From contig NZ_KQ949101.1 of the NCBI RefSeq assembly GCF_001514305.1, positions 88,395 to 152,394 of the forward strand: DNA of 64,000 nt, given 5' to 3'. Below, in pieces: positions 15,599 through 25,138 of the stretch. The first letter of the stretch is position 1. Each line of letters begins with the position of its first letter. Position numbers and translations under genes: made by a program. Origin of the DNA: Streptomyces dysideae (GTDB lineage: Bacteria; Actinomycetota; Actinomycetes; Streptomycetales; Streptomycetaceae). Under the pieces are notes generated by a model. It was not told where the DNA came from. It was given only the letters and a program-made list of their open reading frames with translations, and did no database searches.

Positions 15599-17044
15599 TC
15601 ATGCGAGCCGCTTCAACAGGACGTACCCCTCCGCCGCGCCCACGACCGAGTAGTCCGCCCCCGGATGCAGCTGGCGGCCGTACGCCTCGACGTCCTGCAC
15701 CCACCGGCTCGCGTTGTCGATGGCGATGTAGTCCGGCGTGACCCCCCGCGTGTTGCCGATCCAGAAGACACGGCAGCGGGACGTGAGGCGGCTGATCGGG
15801 CCGATGTTGGCCTCGACGGACGCGCCGTCCGGGATCTCGTCCAGGAGGTGTTCGACGACGGTGACCCGCGCGGGCTTGCGATAGGCCTCCGCCCCGGTCA
15901 GCGCGGCCAGCGGGAGGCTGGTGGTGAGCGCGAGCGCCGCCGCGGCGACGGCGGCGGGCAGATGATGGGCGTACGAACGCAGCCAGGGGCGGCGGTCCAG
16001 GCGGGCGGTGGTCAGCGCGTCGGCGAGGGCGAGGAAGAGAACCGGCGTCAGGACGGCGGAGTAGTGCCAGTCGGTGCCCCAGTAGTGGTCGTCGGAGGAG
16101 AGGAACCGCCAGCCGAGGGTGGGCAGGGCGACCGCCAGCAACGGGGAACGCAGCGCCAGCAGCCCGGTCGTCGGGATCAGCAGCCAGGCCAGGGTGCGGA
16201 GCTTGGTGTCGGTGCCGTTGAAGAGGGCGAAGCCGCCGTCGACCTTGGTCCAGTAGTCGTAGCCGCCGCCCGTGTTGAACGAGGGGATGACGACGGTCAG
16301 GACGATGAGCGTGGCGGTGACGCCCATGGCCGCCACGCCGAGGGCGTACGGCAGCGCGCGCGGGGCCGATCGGCGGGACCGTACGGCTACGACCAGCGCG
16401 ATGGCCGCGGTCGTCATGCCCAGGTCCTCCTTGACCAGGATCAGGGCCAGTGCGTACAGCAGGGCGCGGCGCCAGCGGGAGGCCAGGACCGCCTCCAGTG
16501 AGAAGGCGATGAGCGGGACGGCGAAGCAGATCTCGTGGAAGTCGAAGTCGACGGCCCGCTGGATGCCCCAGGAGAGTCCGTACGCGATTCCGAGTGCCAG
16601 CCCGCGCTTGCGGCCCAGCAGCGCGGCGGCGGCGCGGGTGACCGGCACGGCGGACAGCGCGAACAGCGCGGCCTGCGCGATGAGCAGCGTCACGGGGGAG
16701 GGGAAGAGCCGGTAGAGGGGCGCGAGGAGGGCGGTGACCGGGCTGAAGTGGTCGCCCAGGACGTTGAACCCGGGGCCTTTGAGGTCGACGACCGGTGCCT
16801 GGAGGTGGGCGTAGGCGCGGATGGCCTGTTCGAAGATGCCGAGGTCCCAGGAGCGGGACGCCATGTGCTGGAAGCGGGAGAGGGAGACGAGCGCGTAGGC
16901 GACGAAGAGGGCCCCGGCCAGGAGGTAGGGGTCGCGCCCGCCCTGCGGTTGGGGGTGCCGGTCACTTGGGGGGTGTGTGACCGGCGACGGTATCGGGGGC
17001 GTGGACTGCGCCGGTATGCGTGACGTCGCCGAGGGTTGTTGCAC
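15599..17044 (-). CDS. DUF2079 polytopic membrane protein
   Basis: A 481-residue integral membrane protein of the DUF2079 family, which resembles GT-C glycosyltransferases in layout. The signature RSWDLGIFEQAIRAYAHLQ and GDHFSPVTALLAPLYRLFPS is clear near the N-terminus, followed by about nine to ten hydrophobic segments, including LLIAQAALFALSAVPV and YALALILVKEDLGMTTAAIA. The C-terminus is a soluble domain, PDYIAIDNASRWVQDVEAYG then YVLLKRLA. It converges on the peptidase pseudogene with a 1-bp gap. Substrate unknown; a lipid-linked sugar role is only an inference from the fold. Confidence 0.85.
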   Translation of the reverse strand: MQQPSATSRIPAQSTPPIPSPVTHPPSDRHPQPQGGRDPYLLAGALFVAYALVSLSRFQHMASRSWDLGIFEQAIRAYAHLQAPVVDLKGPGFNVLGDHFSPVTALLAPLYRLFPSPVTLLIAQAALFALSAVPVTRAAAALLGRKRGLALGIAYGLSWGIQRAVDFDFHEICFAVPLIAFSLEAVLASRWRRALLYALALILVKEDLGMTTAAIALVVAVRSRRSAPRALPYALGVAAMGVTATLIVLTVVIPSFNTGGGYDYWTKVDGGFALFNGTDTKLRTLAWLLIPTTGLLALRSPLLAVALPTLGWRFLSSDDHYWGTDWHYSAVLTPVLFLALADALTTARLDRRPWLRSYAHHLPAAVAAAALALTTSLPLAALTGAEAYRKPARVTVVEHLLDEIPDGASVEANIGPISRLTSRCRVFWIGNTRGVTPDYIAIDNASRWVQDVEAYGRQLHPGADYSVVGAAEGYVLLKRLA

Positions 17045-17280
17045 GGGTGGGGGTCCTTACGGGGTGGGGGGAACGGCACAGGTGCAGCTGTCCAGCCGTC
17101 CCACGAAGGACTGCCGACGATCACGTTCTATGGGGCAATACGCATGGGGTGGTGGGGTGGTTGACACCGTCCGGCGAATTTTTGGCGGAGATTTCGGGCC
17201 GGGGCGGGTAAGAGGGGGATTTGGGGCGCGGGGTTCCGGCTGGTCACCCCTTTTCCCGACCGAAAAACCGTTAAAAGGGG

Positions 17281-18033
17281 TCACCTGGGTTCAGGCGGGC
17301 GCTGGCGAGGCATGTTCGGCCGAGCCCCGTTCCCCGGGGGTGTGGGAAACCGCCCCTGAACGCCCCCCACCTCGGCCCGCCCTGCAGACGGCACCGCCGA
17401 CTGGATCCCCAACGGCGCCGTTCCCGTCCGGAACTCCACCATCCAGTCGGCGGTCTCCGCCCGGACCAGCTCCGTCACGTCCTCCGCGAACCTCCGCAGC
17501 ACCCCGAGACACCGCTCGGCGGCCTCACTGGCCGTCCCCTCCGCCGGCCCCAGAACCTCCCGCACACACTCCGACGCCCAGTCGAACTGCAGCACCTGCA
17601 ACCGCCGCTGCACCGCCTGCGCCGTAGCGACGTCCCTTATCCACCCGGACGTCACCCCGAAGAAACGGTCCCCCGCGACACATGCCACGCCCAGCAGCAG
17701 CGCCAGATACCCCCAGGCGGCGACACCACCCACCACCCCCGTCATATCCAGCAACGGCAGCGCCGCCCCGGCGACCGCCCCCGCCGCGGCCCCGCACCGC
17801 AGCGCCCGTGCTCCCCGCCGCTTCCACACCCGGTCCGCGAGATACCAGGCCGCCGTCTCCAGCGCTCCCCGCTCCACCCACCGGTACAGCTCGTCCAGCC
17901 GGTCCGCGGGCTCTCCCCAGTCGCCGAGCGGAAACGTCCGCCCCATCAGATCGCCCGGCCGCAGCCCGGCCGCCCTTTCGCCGCCCCGCCCGTTCTGAGG
18001 CGGACCCTCGGGCTGCATCTCCGGCTGACCCAC
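17281..18033 (-). CDS. SLATT-domain protein (two-TM effector-type)
   Basis: A 250-residue protein; GTG 18033 has AGGGAG 7 nt upstream. After an N-terminal helical segment (WVERGALETAAWYLADRVWK) come two membrane helices (ALRCGAAAGAVAGAALPLLD and WGYLALLLGVACVAGDRFFG) and a cytosolic helical hairpin, GWIRDVATAQAVQRRLQVLQ. This is the layout of SLATT domains, which in other bacteria accompany nucleotide-signal or SLOG systems as membrane-perturbing effectors. In Streptomyces a copy next to the YbaB-recR block appears to be conserved, arguing for a housekeeping role here. No nucleotidyltransferase neighbour is present. Confidence 0.75.
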   Translation of the reverse strand: MGQPEMQPEGPPQNGRGGERAAGLRPGDLMGRTFPLGDWGEPADRLDELYRWVERGALETAAWYLADRVWKRRGARALRCGAAAGAVAGAALPLLDMTGVVGGVAAWGYLALLLGVACVAGDRFFGVTSGWIRDVATAQAVQRRLQVLQFDWASECVREVLGPAEGTASEAAERCLGVLRRFAEDVTELVRAETADWMVEFRTGTAPLGIQSAVPSAGRAEVGGVQGRFPTPPGNGARPNMPRQRPPEPR

Positions 18034-18364
18034 CCGGCCACTCCCTACTGATCACGGTGCGTGACCATCTGTACGACCTGCTGCGCGACCTGTACGAACC
18101 CGCGCGACGGTACGGCGCTCACGTGACACCTGGGGCTGACGCGCCGGACCCCTTCCTACCGCCCAATGGGTGGCGAAGAGATGGGTTTGGACTCTTTTTC
18201 GCCCGGAAGGGGGTCTTGATCAGGTATAGGCCTGGAGTGGATCTCACTCGAAAGAGTGTCGGACGCAGCACCGAGAAACGTGTATGAAGACTGCCGGGGC
18301 GACGCGTGGGCCGACCACGTAGGCTCATGCCAAGCGGGAAAACGTACCGAAAGAGGAGCTGATC

Positions 18365-18709
18365 GTGATCCCCGGTGGTGGCCAGCCCAACATGCAGCAG
18401 CTGTTCCAGCAGGCCCAGCAAATGCAGCAGGACCTGCAGCGTGCGCAGGAAGAACTGGCGCAGACCGAGGTCGAGGGGCAGGCGGGCGGCGGCCTGGTGC
18501 AGGCGACCGTGACCGGTGCCGGCGAACTCCGCGGCCTCAGGATCGACCCGAAGGCGGTGGACCCGGAGGACACCGAGACGCTCGCCGACCTGATCGTAGC
18601 GGCCGTCCAGGCGGCCAACGAGAACGCCCAGAACCTCCAGCAGCAGAAGCTGGGCCCGCTGGCCCAGGGGCTGGGCGGCGGCAGCGGCATCCCCGGCCTG
18701 CCTTTCTGA
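18365..18709 (+). CDS. ybaB: YbaB/EbfC family nucleoid-associated protein
   Basis: A 114-residue protein starting at GTG 18365 with GAGGAG upstream. The N-terminal helix is Gln-rich (NMQQLFQQAQQMQQDLQRAQ), followed by VEGQAGGGLVQATVTGAGEL and DPKAVDPEDTETLADLIVAA, the family signature, and a Gly-rich end. YbaB dimers bind DNA and sit beside recR in many genomes, as here (recR starts 90 bp downstream). Probably cotranscribed with recR. Confidence 0.95.
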   Translation: MIPGGGQPNMQQLFQQAQQMQQDLQRAQEELAQTEVEGQAGGGLVQATVTGAGELRGLRIDPKAVDPEDTETLADLIVAAVQAANENAQNLQQQKLGPLAQGLGGGSGIPGLPF

Positions 18710-18798
18710 GACAGTTCGGCGGGCTGCCTGCCTTTCTAAGACAGGCGTCCGCCAACTACCGTACGTACTGAAGGAACCCCAGGAAGGACGGCAGTCCG

Positions 18799-19398
18799 TT
18801 GTACGAAGGCGTGGTCCAGGACCTCATCGACGAACTGGGGCGGCTGCCCGGCGTCGGTCCCAAGAGCGCGCAGCGGATCGCCTTCCACATCCTGCAGGCG
18901 GAACCGACGGACGTACGGCGGCTCGCACAGGCCCTGCTCGAGGCGAAGGCGAAGGTCCGCTTCTGTGCGACCTGCGGCAATGTCGCACAGGAGGAGCTGT
19001 GCAACATCTGCCGGGACACCCGCCGCGACCCCTCGGTCATCTGTGTGGTCGAGGAGTCGAAGGACGTCGTCGCGATCGAGCGCACGCGTGAGTTCCGCGG
19101 CCGTTACCACGTGCTCGGCGGAGCGATCAGCCCGATCGAGGGCGTCGGCCCGGACGACCTGCGGATAAGGGAACTCCTGGCACGCCTGGCGGACGGCACG
19201 GTCACGGAGCTGATCCTGGCCACGGACCCGAACCTGGAGGGCGAGGCGACCGCCACCTACCTCGCCCGCATGATCAAACCCATGGGCCTCAAGGTCACCC
19301 GCCTGGCCAGCGGCCTCCCGGTGGGTGGCGACCTGGAATACGCGGACGAGGTCACCCTCGGCCGCGCCTTCGAGGGGAGACGACTCCTAGATGTCTGA
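18799..19398 (+). CDS. recR: Recombination mediator RecR
   Basis: A 199-residue protein starting at TTG 18799. It contains the N-terminal helix-hairpin-helix (LGRLPGVGPKSAQRIAFHIL), the four-Cys zinc finger CATCGNVAQEELCNIC, the Toprim region with VVEESKDVVAIERTREFRGR and GRYHVLGGAISPIEGVGPDD, and the C-terminal ATYLARMIKPMGLKVTRLAS. RecR works with RecF and RecO to load RecA at single-strand gaps. Length is standard. Its stop overlaps the DUF5063 gene start by 8 bp. Confidence 0.97.
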   Translation: MYEGVVQDLIDELGRLPGVGPKSAQRIAFHILQAEPTDVRRLAQALLEAKAKVRFCATCGNVAQEELCNICRDTRRDPSVICVVEESKDVVAIERTREFRGRYHVLGGAISPIEGVGPDDLRIRELLARLADGTVTELILATDPNLEGEATATYLARMIKPMGLKVTRLASGLPVGGDLEYADEVTLGRAFEGRRLLDV

Positions 19399-20050
19399 CG
19401 CCACGCTGCATGCGACCGAACCGAACCCGGACGACTTCGCGGTCCAGATCTCGGACCAGATCGGGAGCTTCCTGGTCGCGGTCACCGAGGTCGCGAAGGG
19501 CGACGAGCCGAACTCGGCCGTCCCCTTCCTCCTGCTGGAGGTCTCCCAGCTGCTGCTGGCCGGCGGCCGTCTCGGCGCGCACGAGGACATCGTGCCCGAC
19601 GAGCGCTACGAGCCCGACCTGGGCCCGGAACCGGACGTGGACGAACTCCGCGAGAACCTGGCCCGCCTCCTGGAACCGGTGGACGTGTACTCGGAGGTCT
19701 TCGACCCCTACGAGCCGCGCAAGGCCCCCGTCCCGGCCCGTATCTCCGACGACCTGGCGGACGTCATCACCGACCTCCGGCACGGCATGGCCCACTATCG
19801 CGCCGGCCGCACCACGGAGGCCCTGTGGTGGTGGCAGTTCTCCTACTTCTCCAACTGGGGCACCACGGCGTCGGCGACGCTCAGGGCCCTCCACTCGGTG
19901 CTGGCCCACGTCCGCCTGAACCAGCCCCTGGAGGAGCTGGACGGCCTGGACACCGACCAGGCGATGGGCGACGAGACCCTCGAGATCGAGGCGGGGAAGG
20001 TGATGGTGGAGGAGATCGGGGGGCCACTGGGGATGCGGCCGGTGCAGTAG
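19391..20050 (+). CDS. DUF5063 family protein
   Basis: A 219-residue acidic soluble protein; ATG 19391 lies within the recR end. It has the DUF5063 features: DDFAVQISDQIGSFLVAVTE, FLLLEVSQLLLAGGRLGAHE, and WWWQFSYFSNWGTTASATLR near the C-terminus. The family consistently follows recR in actinobacteria, but its function is unknown. Translational coupling to recR is suggested by the overlap. Confidence 0.9.
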   Translation: MSDATLHATEPNPDDFAVQISDQIGSFLVAVTEVAKGDEPNSAVPFLLLEVSQLLLAGGRLGAHEDIVPDERYEPDLGPEPDVDELRENLARLLEPVDVYSEVFDPYEPRKAPVPARISDDLADVITDLRHGMAHYRAGRTTEALWWWQFSYFSNWGTTASATLRALHSVLAHVRLNQPLEELDGLDTDQAMGDETLEIEAGKVMVEEIGGPLGMRPVQ

Positions 20051-20134
20051 CGGCGAGTTCGTCTTCGCCCCCGGGGGAGCAGCAACTGTCGTGACTTCCT
20101 GACGGTTACTCGGTCGGGCGTCATCATGTGATGC

Positions 20135-22690
20135 ATGAGTGACTTGTCCGACCGCCGCCTCGCAACGGACGCCTCTGTCAAGGCGTCCGGCAGGTCGTCG
20201 GTCGCCGCCGGCGGGAGCATCGGCCAGGCGATAACGGGTTCGGGTTCTGTCGGTCTCCACATCGACAGCGCGACGCTGTTGTCCCCGGAAGCCTGCCCTC
20301 CCGCAGCCTCGGTCGACTGCGCTCCCACGCTGACCAATCTCCCTTCGCGTGCCCCCCTGTTCGTCGGCAGGGAGCGTGAACTCGCCCTTCTGGACGAGGC
20401 GTTGGCGACGCCGGGGCAGGCGGTCGTGCAGGCCGTGCACGGGCTGGGTGGCATCGGAAAGTCCACGCTTGCCGCCCGCTGGGCTGCCCACCGGGGATCG
20501 GTGCATGCTCCCGTCTGGTGGATCACCGCGGACAGCCGTGCAGCGATGGACGCGGGTCTGGCCGGGTTGGCCGCCGCTCTCCAGCCCTCTCTGGTCGCCC
20601 TCCTGTCGCAGGAACAGCTCACCGAGTGGGCCCTGCAGTGGCTCAGTTCCCACACCGGCTGGCTCCTCGTCCTCGACAACGTCTCCAATCCGGCCGACGT
20701 CAACCAGATCCTCGCGAGGGCGACTTCGGGGCGCGTCCTGATCACAAGCCGACGTTCGACCGGATGGCACGGCCAGGCGGAGCCGATCGAACTGGACGTC
20801 CTGTCTCTCACGGAGGCGATGGACCTTTTCATCCGCATCCACCGCGAAGACAGCGATGGCGCACAGGGCATCGCCGAGCTGTGCGAGGAACTGGGGTGCC
20901 TGCCCCTCGCCGTTGCCCAGGCGGCCGCGTACTGCGCGCAGACCAGCTGCACCGCCCGCGAGTATGTCGACGACCTCGCCGCCTACCCGGCCGACATGTA
21001 CGCGGCGGCGGACGAGTCCGGCGACACCGAGCGCACTATCGCCCGTGTCTGGCACCTCACCCTGGACCGCCTTGCGGACGACCCCCTCGCTGTCCACATC
21101 CTCCTGATGCTCGCGTGGTACGCCCCGGAGGGCATCCCGCGTACCCTCCTCGACTCTCTCGGCACGCCCCCGACCGTCCGCAGGGCGCTGGGTCGGCTCG
21201 CGGCGCACAGCATGATCACGCTGCACGACGACAAAGTGGCCGTACACCGTCTGGTTCAGGCCGTGTCCCGCACACCCGCCGAGGGTGACAGGCATCGTCA
21301 TGCGGACGCGATCGAGGCTGCGCGCGTGAGTGCGGTGGAGGCGCTGGCGCGGGTTCTCCCGGAGGGAGACCTGTGGGATCTGGCGACGTGGCCGACGACA
21401 CGGAGGCTGCTCCCGCACGCCGAGGCGCTGGCCGAGCATGCGTCGCCGCAGACGGACACGGAAATGGCGGCCACGGTATTTCACTGGGCAGCCGTTCATC
21501 TGCTGGAATCCGGGGTAAGGGCGGCCGAGCGGGCGCTCGGGCTGCTCCTGCGCGCAGAGGCCGCGTACGTACGTCTCTTCGGCGCCGACGCGCCCGAAAC
21601 GCTGGCGGTGCGGGTTGAACTCCCCAACGCCTGGCGGCGGTCGGGCGACATCGAGCGGGCCGAGGGTATTACGGAAACCGTCCATGACGACTGCGTAAGG
21701 GTGCTGGGCGAGGACCATTACCTGACGCTCACGGCCCTGATGAGGGTGGCCAAGGCAGCCAATAGCAGAGGGGACGTCGAGCAGGCCGGGAGACTGATGG
21801 AGGAAGTTGTCGAGGGGCGTGCGCGGATCCTGGGCGACACTCACCCGGGGACTCTTTTGGCACGAGACGGTGTGGCTATGAACCTGCTCACCCGGGGCGA
21901 TATCGCCGCTGCTCACCTCATGCTGGAGGAACTGTTCGAGCTGTGTGTGAGCAGTCTGGGCCCCGAACACCCCGTGACCCTCGAGATCCAGTCACACCTC
22001 TTGACGGTGCTGCCGATGTCGAAAATCCTGGACGGGCCGGTCGGGGAATTCCTGCAGGACTTGTCCTTGCACGCCTCCGAATCCGCAGCCCTTGACGTGA
22101 TGATGCCTCGTCTCATGGCGGCTGCGCGGCACGCGTACACACAGGCTGGAACGGGGCCGGAGACGGACGTGCAAGTCGCTGAGCGGTATGTCGTCACCTG
22201 CCGACGTGTGTTCGGCGATGACCACCTCACGACCCTGTCCGCGCGGGTGGTGCTCGTCCAGGCTTACGGACAGACCTTGGACAGCCGTCGTCTTTCCACG
22301 GCGGTGGAGGTCCTGAGGGCGGACGCCGTGCGGGCCTTGGGGCCGGAGCACTGGTTCATGATCCGACTGAACGGGCTCTTGTCCGCGTTTGACCTCATGG
22401 TCGAGGCCACGCGGCAGGTCGAATCATTGCGGCCAACCCTGGCTGCTGCACTGGGTGGCGAGGCGACCGATGTCGGTGAATTCGGCAACGCGATGCAGGG
22501 CATCCTCATGAACTTCGCAGGGGCCCTGCAGGAATCCGTCTCCGCAGCCCAGATGGAGAGCCCGACCAATCTGCCTTTTGTGGACACCATGCACAAGATG
22601 GCAAAGGTCATTGCAGCCATGGCCATGCAGCGGGATGTGGCAGAAACGGACGCTGACGGGGGCGACGTCACAGCGAACGACGGCGTCTGA
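20135..22690 (+). CDS. NB-ARC/TPR (NLR-type) ATPase, intact
   Basis: An 851-residue STAND ATPase. The N-terminal about 50 residues form a low-complexity signalling tail, VKASGRSSVAAGGSIGQAIT then GLHIDSATLLSPEA. The linker RAPLFVGRERELALLDEAL leads to Walker A GLGGIGKST (Lys109), Walker B WLLVLDNV, a VLITSR sensor, CLPLAVAQAA in place of GLPLA and VHRLVQAV in place of the MHD motif. From about residue 430 there are helical TPR-like repeats (ERALGLLLRAEAAYVRLFGA, EHPVTLEIQSHLLTVLP). The decayed gene at 29545 has the same tail plan. No toxin or effector domain is fused, so signalling must pass to a partner. Defence or cell-death roles are known for the class; here the target is unknown. Confidence 0.9.
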   Translation: MSDLSDRRLATDASVKASGRSSVAAGGSIGQAITGSGSVGLHIDSATLLSPEACPPAASVDCAPTLTNLPSRAPLFVGRERELALLDEALATPGQAVVQAVHGLGGIGKSTLAARWAAHRGSVHAPVWWITADSRAAMDAGLAGLAAALQPSLVALLSQEQLTEWALQWLSSHTGWLLVLDNVSNPADVNQILARATSGRVLITSRRSTGWHGQAEPIELDVLSLTEAMDLFIRIHREDSDGAQGIAELCEELGCLPLAVAQAAAYCAQTSCTAREYVDDLAAYPADMYAAADESGDTERTIARVWHLTLDRLADDPLAVHILLMLAWYAPEGIPRTLLDSLGTPPTVRRALGRLAAHSMITLHDDKVAVHRLVQAVSRTPAEGDRHRHADAIEAARVSAVEALARVLPEGDLWDLATWPTTRRLLPHAEALAEHASPQTDTEMAATVFHWAAVHLLESGVRAAERALGLLLRAEAAYVRLFGADAPETLAVRVELPNAWRRSGDIERAEGITETVHDDCVRVLGEDHYLTLTALMRVAKAANSRGDVEQAGRLMEEVVEGRARILGDTHPGTLLARDGVAMNLLTRGDIAAAHLMLEELFELCVSSLGPEHPVTLEIQSHLLTVLPMSKILDGPVGEFLQDLSLHASESAALDVMMPRLMAAARHAYTQAGTGPETDVQVAERYVVTCRRVFGDDHLTTLSARVVLVQAYGQTLDSRRLSTAVEVLRADAVRALGPEHWFMIRLNGLLSAFDLMVEATRQVESLRPTLAAALGGEATDVGEFGNAMQGILMNFAGALQESVSAAQMESPTNLPFVDTMHKMAKVIAAMAMQRDVAETDADGGDVTANDGV

Positions 22691-22863
22691 ACCACCGTCG
22701 TCTGAACCACTTGAGTCAGGCGTTGCCGCCGACCACCTCTCAAGCTCTGCGAAGAGTGCGCCTGAATTGCGTTCGTCATGGTCACACGGTGGCGACCTGC
22801 GGGCTACGCTCGGTAGTGACCGAGGTGATACTCGCCGGGATGTATCTGTCGGAGGTGGGCGCT

Positions 22864-23676
22864 GTGCCGGGCCACAACAACTCCCAGCAGCCGGTTGCGT
22901 GGCGTTACAGCGGCGACCAGATGAAACGCTGGCGCACCAAGGCGGACGTCAGCCGCGAGGAGCTCGCCTCCGCCGCCAACTACTCCCCGGACACCATCGC
23001 GTCCATGGAACGCGGGGTACGCAGGCCGACGCCGCGCGTGCTCGACGTGGCGGACGAGCTGTGCGGCGCGGAGGGCATGTTGAGCGCGGGCAAGGCGTTC
23101 CTGGACCGGGAGCGGTACTCGGCGCGGGCGCAGGACTTCGTGGATCGGGAGAAGGAGGCGACCAGCGTCTGGTGGTACGACGTCTCGGTCGTGCCGGGGC
23201 TATTGCAGACGAAGGGGTACGCCCGCGCCCTCATCGACAACCGGATCCCGCCCCTGGACGAGGAGACGGTGGAGGAGCGCATCACGGGCCGCATGGAGCG
23301 GCAGTCCATCTTCACCGAGCGGAAACCGCCGGTGGGTCTGAGCTTCGTCCTCTACGAGGCCGTGCTGCGCGCCCCACAGGTGGACGCCGAACAGCTGCGC
23401 CACCTGCTGGAGGTGGGGCGGCTGCGGAACGTCGTGTTGCAGGTGCTCCCCTTCGAACGGGCCATCCCCGCCGCACTCATGGGCCCCATGGTGCTGCTGG
23501 AGACCTGTGACCACGAGCGTTTCGCCTTCATGGAGGGGCAGTTCGCCAGCGAGCTTTCGGCCGATCCGGGGGTTGTCAGCCGGGTCACCGAGCGGCTTAG
23601 CATGATCCGGACGCAGGCTCTCGGACCCGACGAGTCGGCCCGTTTCATCGAGCGGATGGTGGACAGCCGTGAGTGA
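22864..23676 (+). CDS. XRE-family regulator with DUF5753 (Scr1-like)
   Basis: A 270-residue protein; GTG 22864 is chosen because GGAGG is 8 nt upstream (an in-frame ATG at 22840 is an alternative). The helix-turn-helix is KRWRTKADVSREELASAANY then SPDTIASMERGVRRPTPRVL, followed by DUF5753 with the hallmark VPGLLQTKGYARALID, LRNVVLQVLPFERAIP and a C-terminal ALGPDESARFIERM. Its stop overlaps the DUF397 gene by 8 bp. It is the second such pair in the window, only 170 bp after the NLR. Confidence 0.9.
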   Translation: MPGHNNSQQPVAWRYSGDQMKRWRTKADVSREELASAANYSPDTIASMERGVRRPTPRVLDVADELCGAEGMLSAGKAFLDRERYSARAQDFVDREKEATSVWWYDVSVVPGLLQTKGYARALIDNRIPPLDEETVEERITGRMERQSIFTERKPPVGLSFVLYEAVLRAPQVDAEQLRHLLEVGRLRNVVLQVLPFERAIPAALMGPMVLLETCDHERFAFMEGQFASELSADPGVVSRVTERLSMIRTQALGPDESARFIERMVDSRE

Positions 23677-23851
23677 CCAGCTGAAGTGGTTCAAGTCCAG
23701 CTACAGCGACGACGAGGGCGGCGCCTGCGTCGAAGTGGCGCTCTTCGCCAGCATCCACGTCCGTGACTCCAAGAACCCTGCGGGCCCTGAACTCCACCTC
23801 ACCGCCCCCGCCTGGTCGGCGTTCATTTCCGCAGTTCAGCCCGGAGCTTGA
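23669..23851 (+). CDS. DUF397 protein
   Basis: A 60-residue protein from GTG 23669. It shows the standard single-copy DUF397 layout: LKWFKSSYSDDEGGACVEVA, IHVRDSKNPAGPELHL and AWSAFISAV. It overlaps and probably partners the XRE regulator at 22864. A GC-rich partly self-complementary stretch (23843-23885, with GCCCCGGGCTTC repeated twice) follows and may end transcription. Confidence 0.92.
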   Translation: MSDQLKWFKSSYSDDEGGACVEVALFASIHVRDSKNPAGPELHLTAPAWSAFISAVQPGA

Positions 23852-24103
23852 GCCCCGGGCTTCAAGCCCCGGGCTTCGAGCTCCTCCCATGGGTTTCTGG
23901 GTTCTTGGTTTGGTTGAAATCCAACCCAACTAACCAAGTCTGAACGTGAGTTGAGGCGGCGTACCTCGAAAGAGTGACGTTCCGTGATCGGCTTGCTTCG
24001 GAAGGTAAAGCCACTCTAGGTTCGCCACAAATAGATCGGCCCCGGCCGGTGCTACCAACACCAGTGCCAGGGCCTAGACCTACGGATCGAATGAGAGTCG
24101 ATC

Positions 24104-25138
24104 GTGGCTTACGCCCAGCCTAGTCCTGTCCTGCCGTCCCCGTCCCACCCCATGGCCAAGACGGGCTACGGAAAACGCTCCACGGGTGACGAAGACCCGT
24201 ACGCCGACCCGGACTTCGCACATCTGAGCCCCCGTGACCGCGAGATCGCCGTCTTCGTCGACCACCTCGAAGACGGTCACGCGATGGGCTACAAGGTCAT
24301 CGCGGCGGAACACCCCCACTACGGCCAGCAAGCCGTCCGCACCTCGATGGGCCGCATCACCCTCGCCGGCCACCTGCGCTGGATCAAGGAGCACATCACC
24401 GTCGAGGACAACTCGATGCGATGGGTGACGCGCACGTACTGGTCGCGTACGCGCAGGTCACCGGAGTGGTGGGCGGAGTTCGCGCGGGAGCGGCACGGCA
24501 GGGACGTGACCGAGCGGTACCAGCCGGGGCTGGCCCGGGTCGAGGAGGCCGAGGAGCCGACTCCGGAAGCCGGACAGGACGAGCAGGTCGAACAGGCAGA
24601 GCCGGGCGAACAGACCGCTGAGCGGCCCAGCGAGGCCTACCTGACCCTCGCCGACGTCCGCGCCGCCGACGCCCGTATGCCCCTGTCCGACAGCGACTGC
24701 CGCTCCCTCGAGTCTCTCGCCGCCGAGTGGCTGTCCCGTGGCGCGACGCCTCACGACATCACCAAGGCCCTGACCGACGGGCTGCCGCCCGCTGTCACCA
24801 ACCCGGGCGGATTCGCCCGCAACCGATTGGAGAGCAAGATGCCCCCGAAGAAGGCCACGATTCGGCAGAAGGCCGCTCGCCGCGCCCGGGTGACCCGCGT
24901 GATCATGGCCTGCGGTCTGTGTGACGCGGACGAGCGCACGGTGGAGATCGTCAATGGGCTGTGCGGCGAGTGCCTGGCGCTGTGCGAGGCGGACGGGCCG
25001 GTGTACGAGCCGGTGCCGGAGACGTTCCTGCCCGGCCCGCGCGAGGGCGGAGGCCTTCCGGGCGCAGACGAGGTCATCGACGTCACCGACCGCGTCGAGT
25101 CCCTGCGCCGTGCGGCGGGTCTGGGGCGCTGGAGGTGA
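24104..25138 (+). CDS. Helix-turn-helix protein with a C-terminal zinc-ribbon motif
   Basis: A 344-residue protein (GTG 24104; an in-frame ATG at 24152 is possible). The N-terminal third has a winged-helix-like segment: LSPRDREIAVFVDHLEDGHA, GQQAVRTSMGRITLAGHLRW and MRWVTRTYWSRTRRSPEWWA. The middle is acidic (EEAEEPTPEAGQDEQVEQAE). A helical region (SRGATPHDITKALTDGLPPA) follows. Near the C-terminus, CGLCDADERTVEIVNGLCGE forms a CxxC-16-CxxC pattern suited to binding zinc. This is a recurrent Streptomyces family of unassigned DNA-binding proteins. It ends in a GTGA overlap with a short antitoxin-like reading frame. Confidence 0.75.
   Translation: MAYAQPSPVLPSPSHPMAKTGYGKRSTGDEDPYADPDFAHLSPRDREIAVFVDHLEDGHAMGYKVIAAEHPHYGQQAVRTSMGRITLAGHLRWIKEHITVEDNSMRWVTRTYWSRTRRSPEWWAEFARERHGRDVTERYQPGLARVEEAEEPTPEAGQDEQVEQAEPGEQTAERPSEAYLTLADVRAADARMPLSDSDCRSLESLAAEWLSRGATPHDITKALTDGLPPAVTNPGGFARNRLESKMPPKKATIRQKAARRARVTRVIMACGLCDADERTVEIVNGLCGECLALCEADGPVYEPVPETFLPGPREGGGLPGADEVIDVTDRVESLRRAAGLGRWR

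Noticed and set aside
19352..21970. An 872-codon open frame antisense to recR, the DUF5063 gene and the NLR
   Set aside because: It is Arg/Gly/Pro-rich with no motif, opposes three well-supported genes and results from GC-rich third positions.
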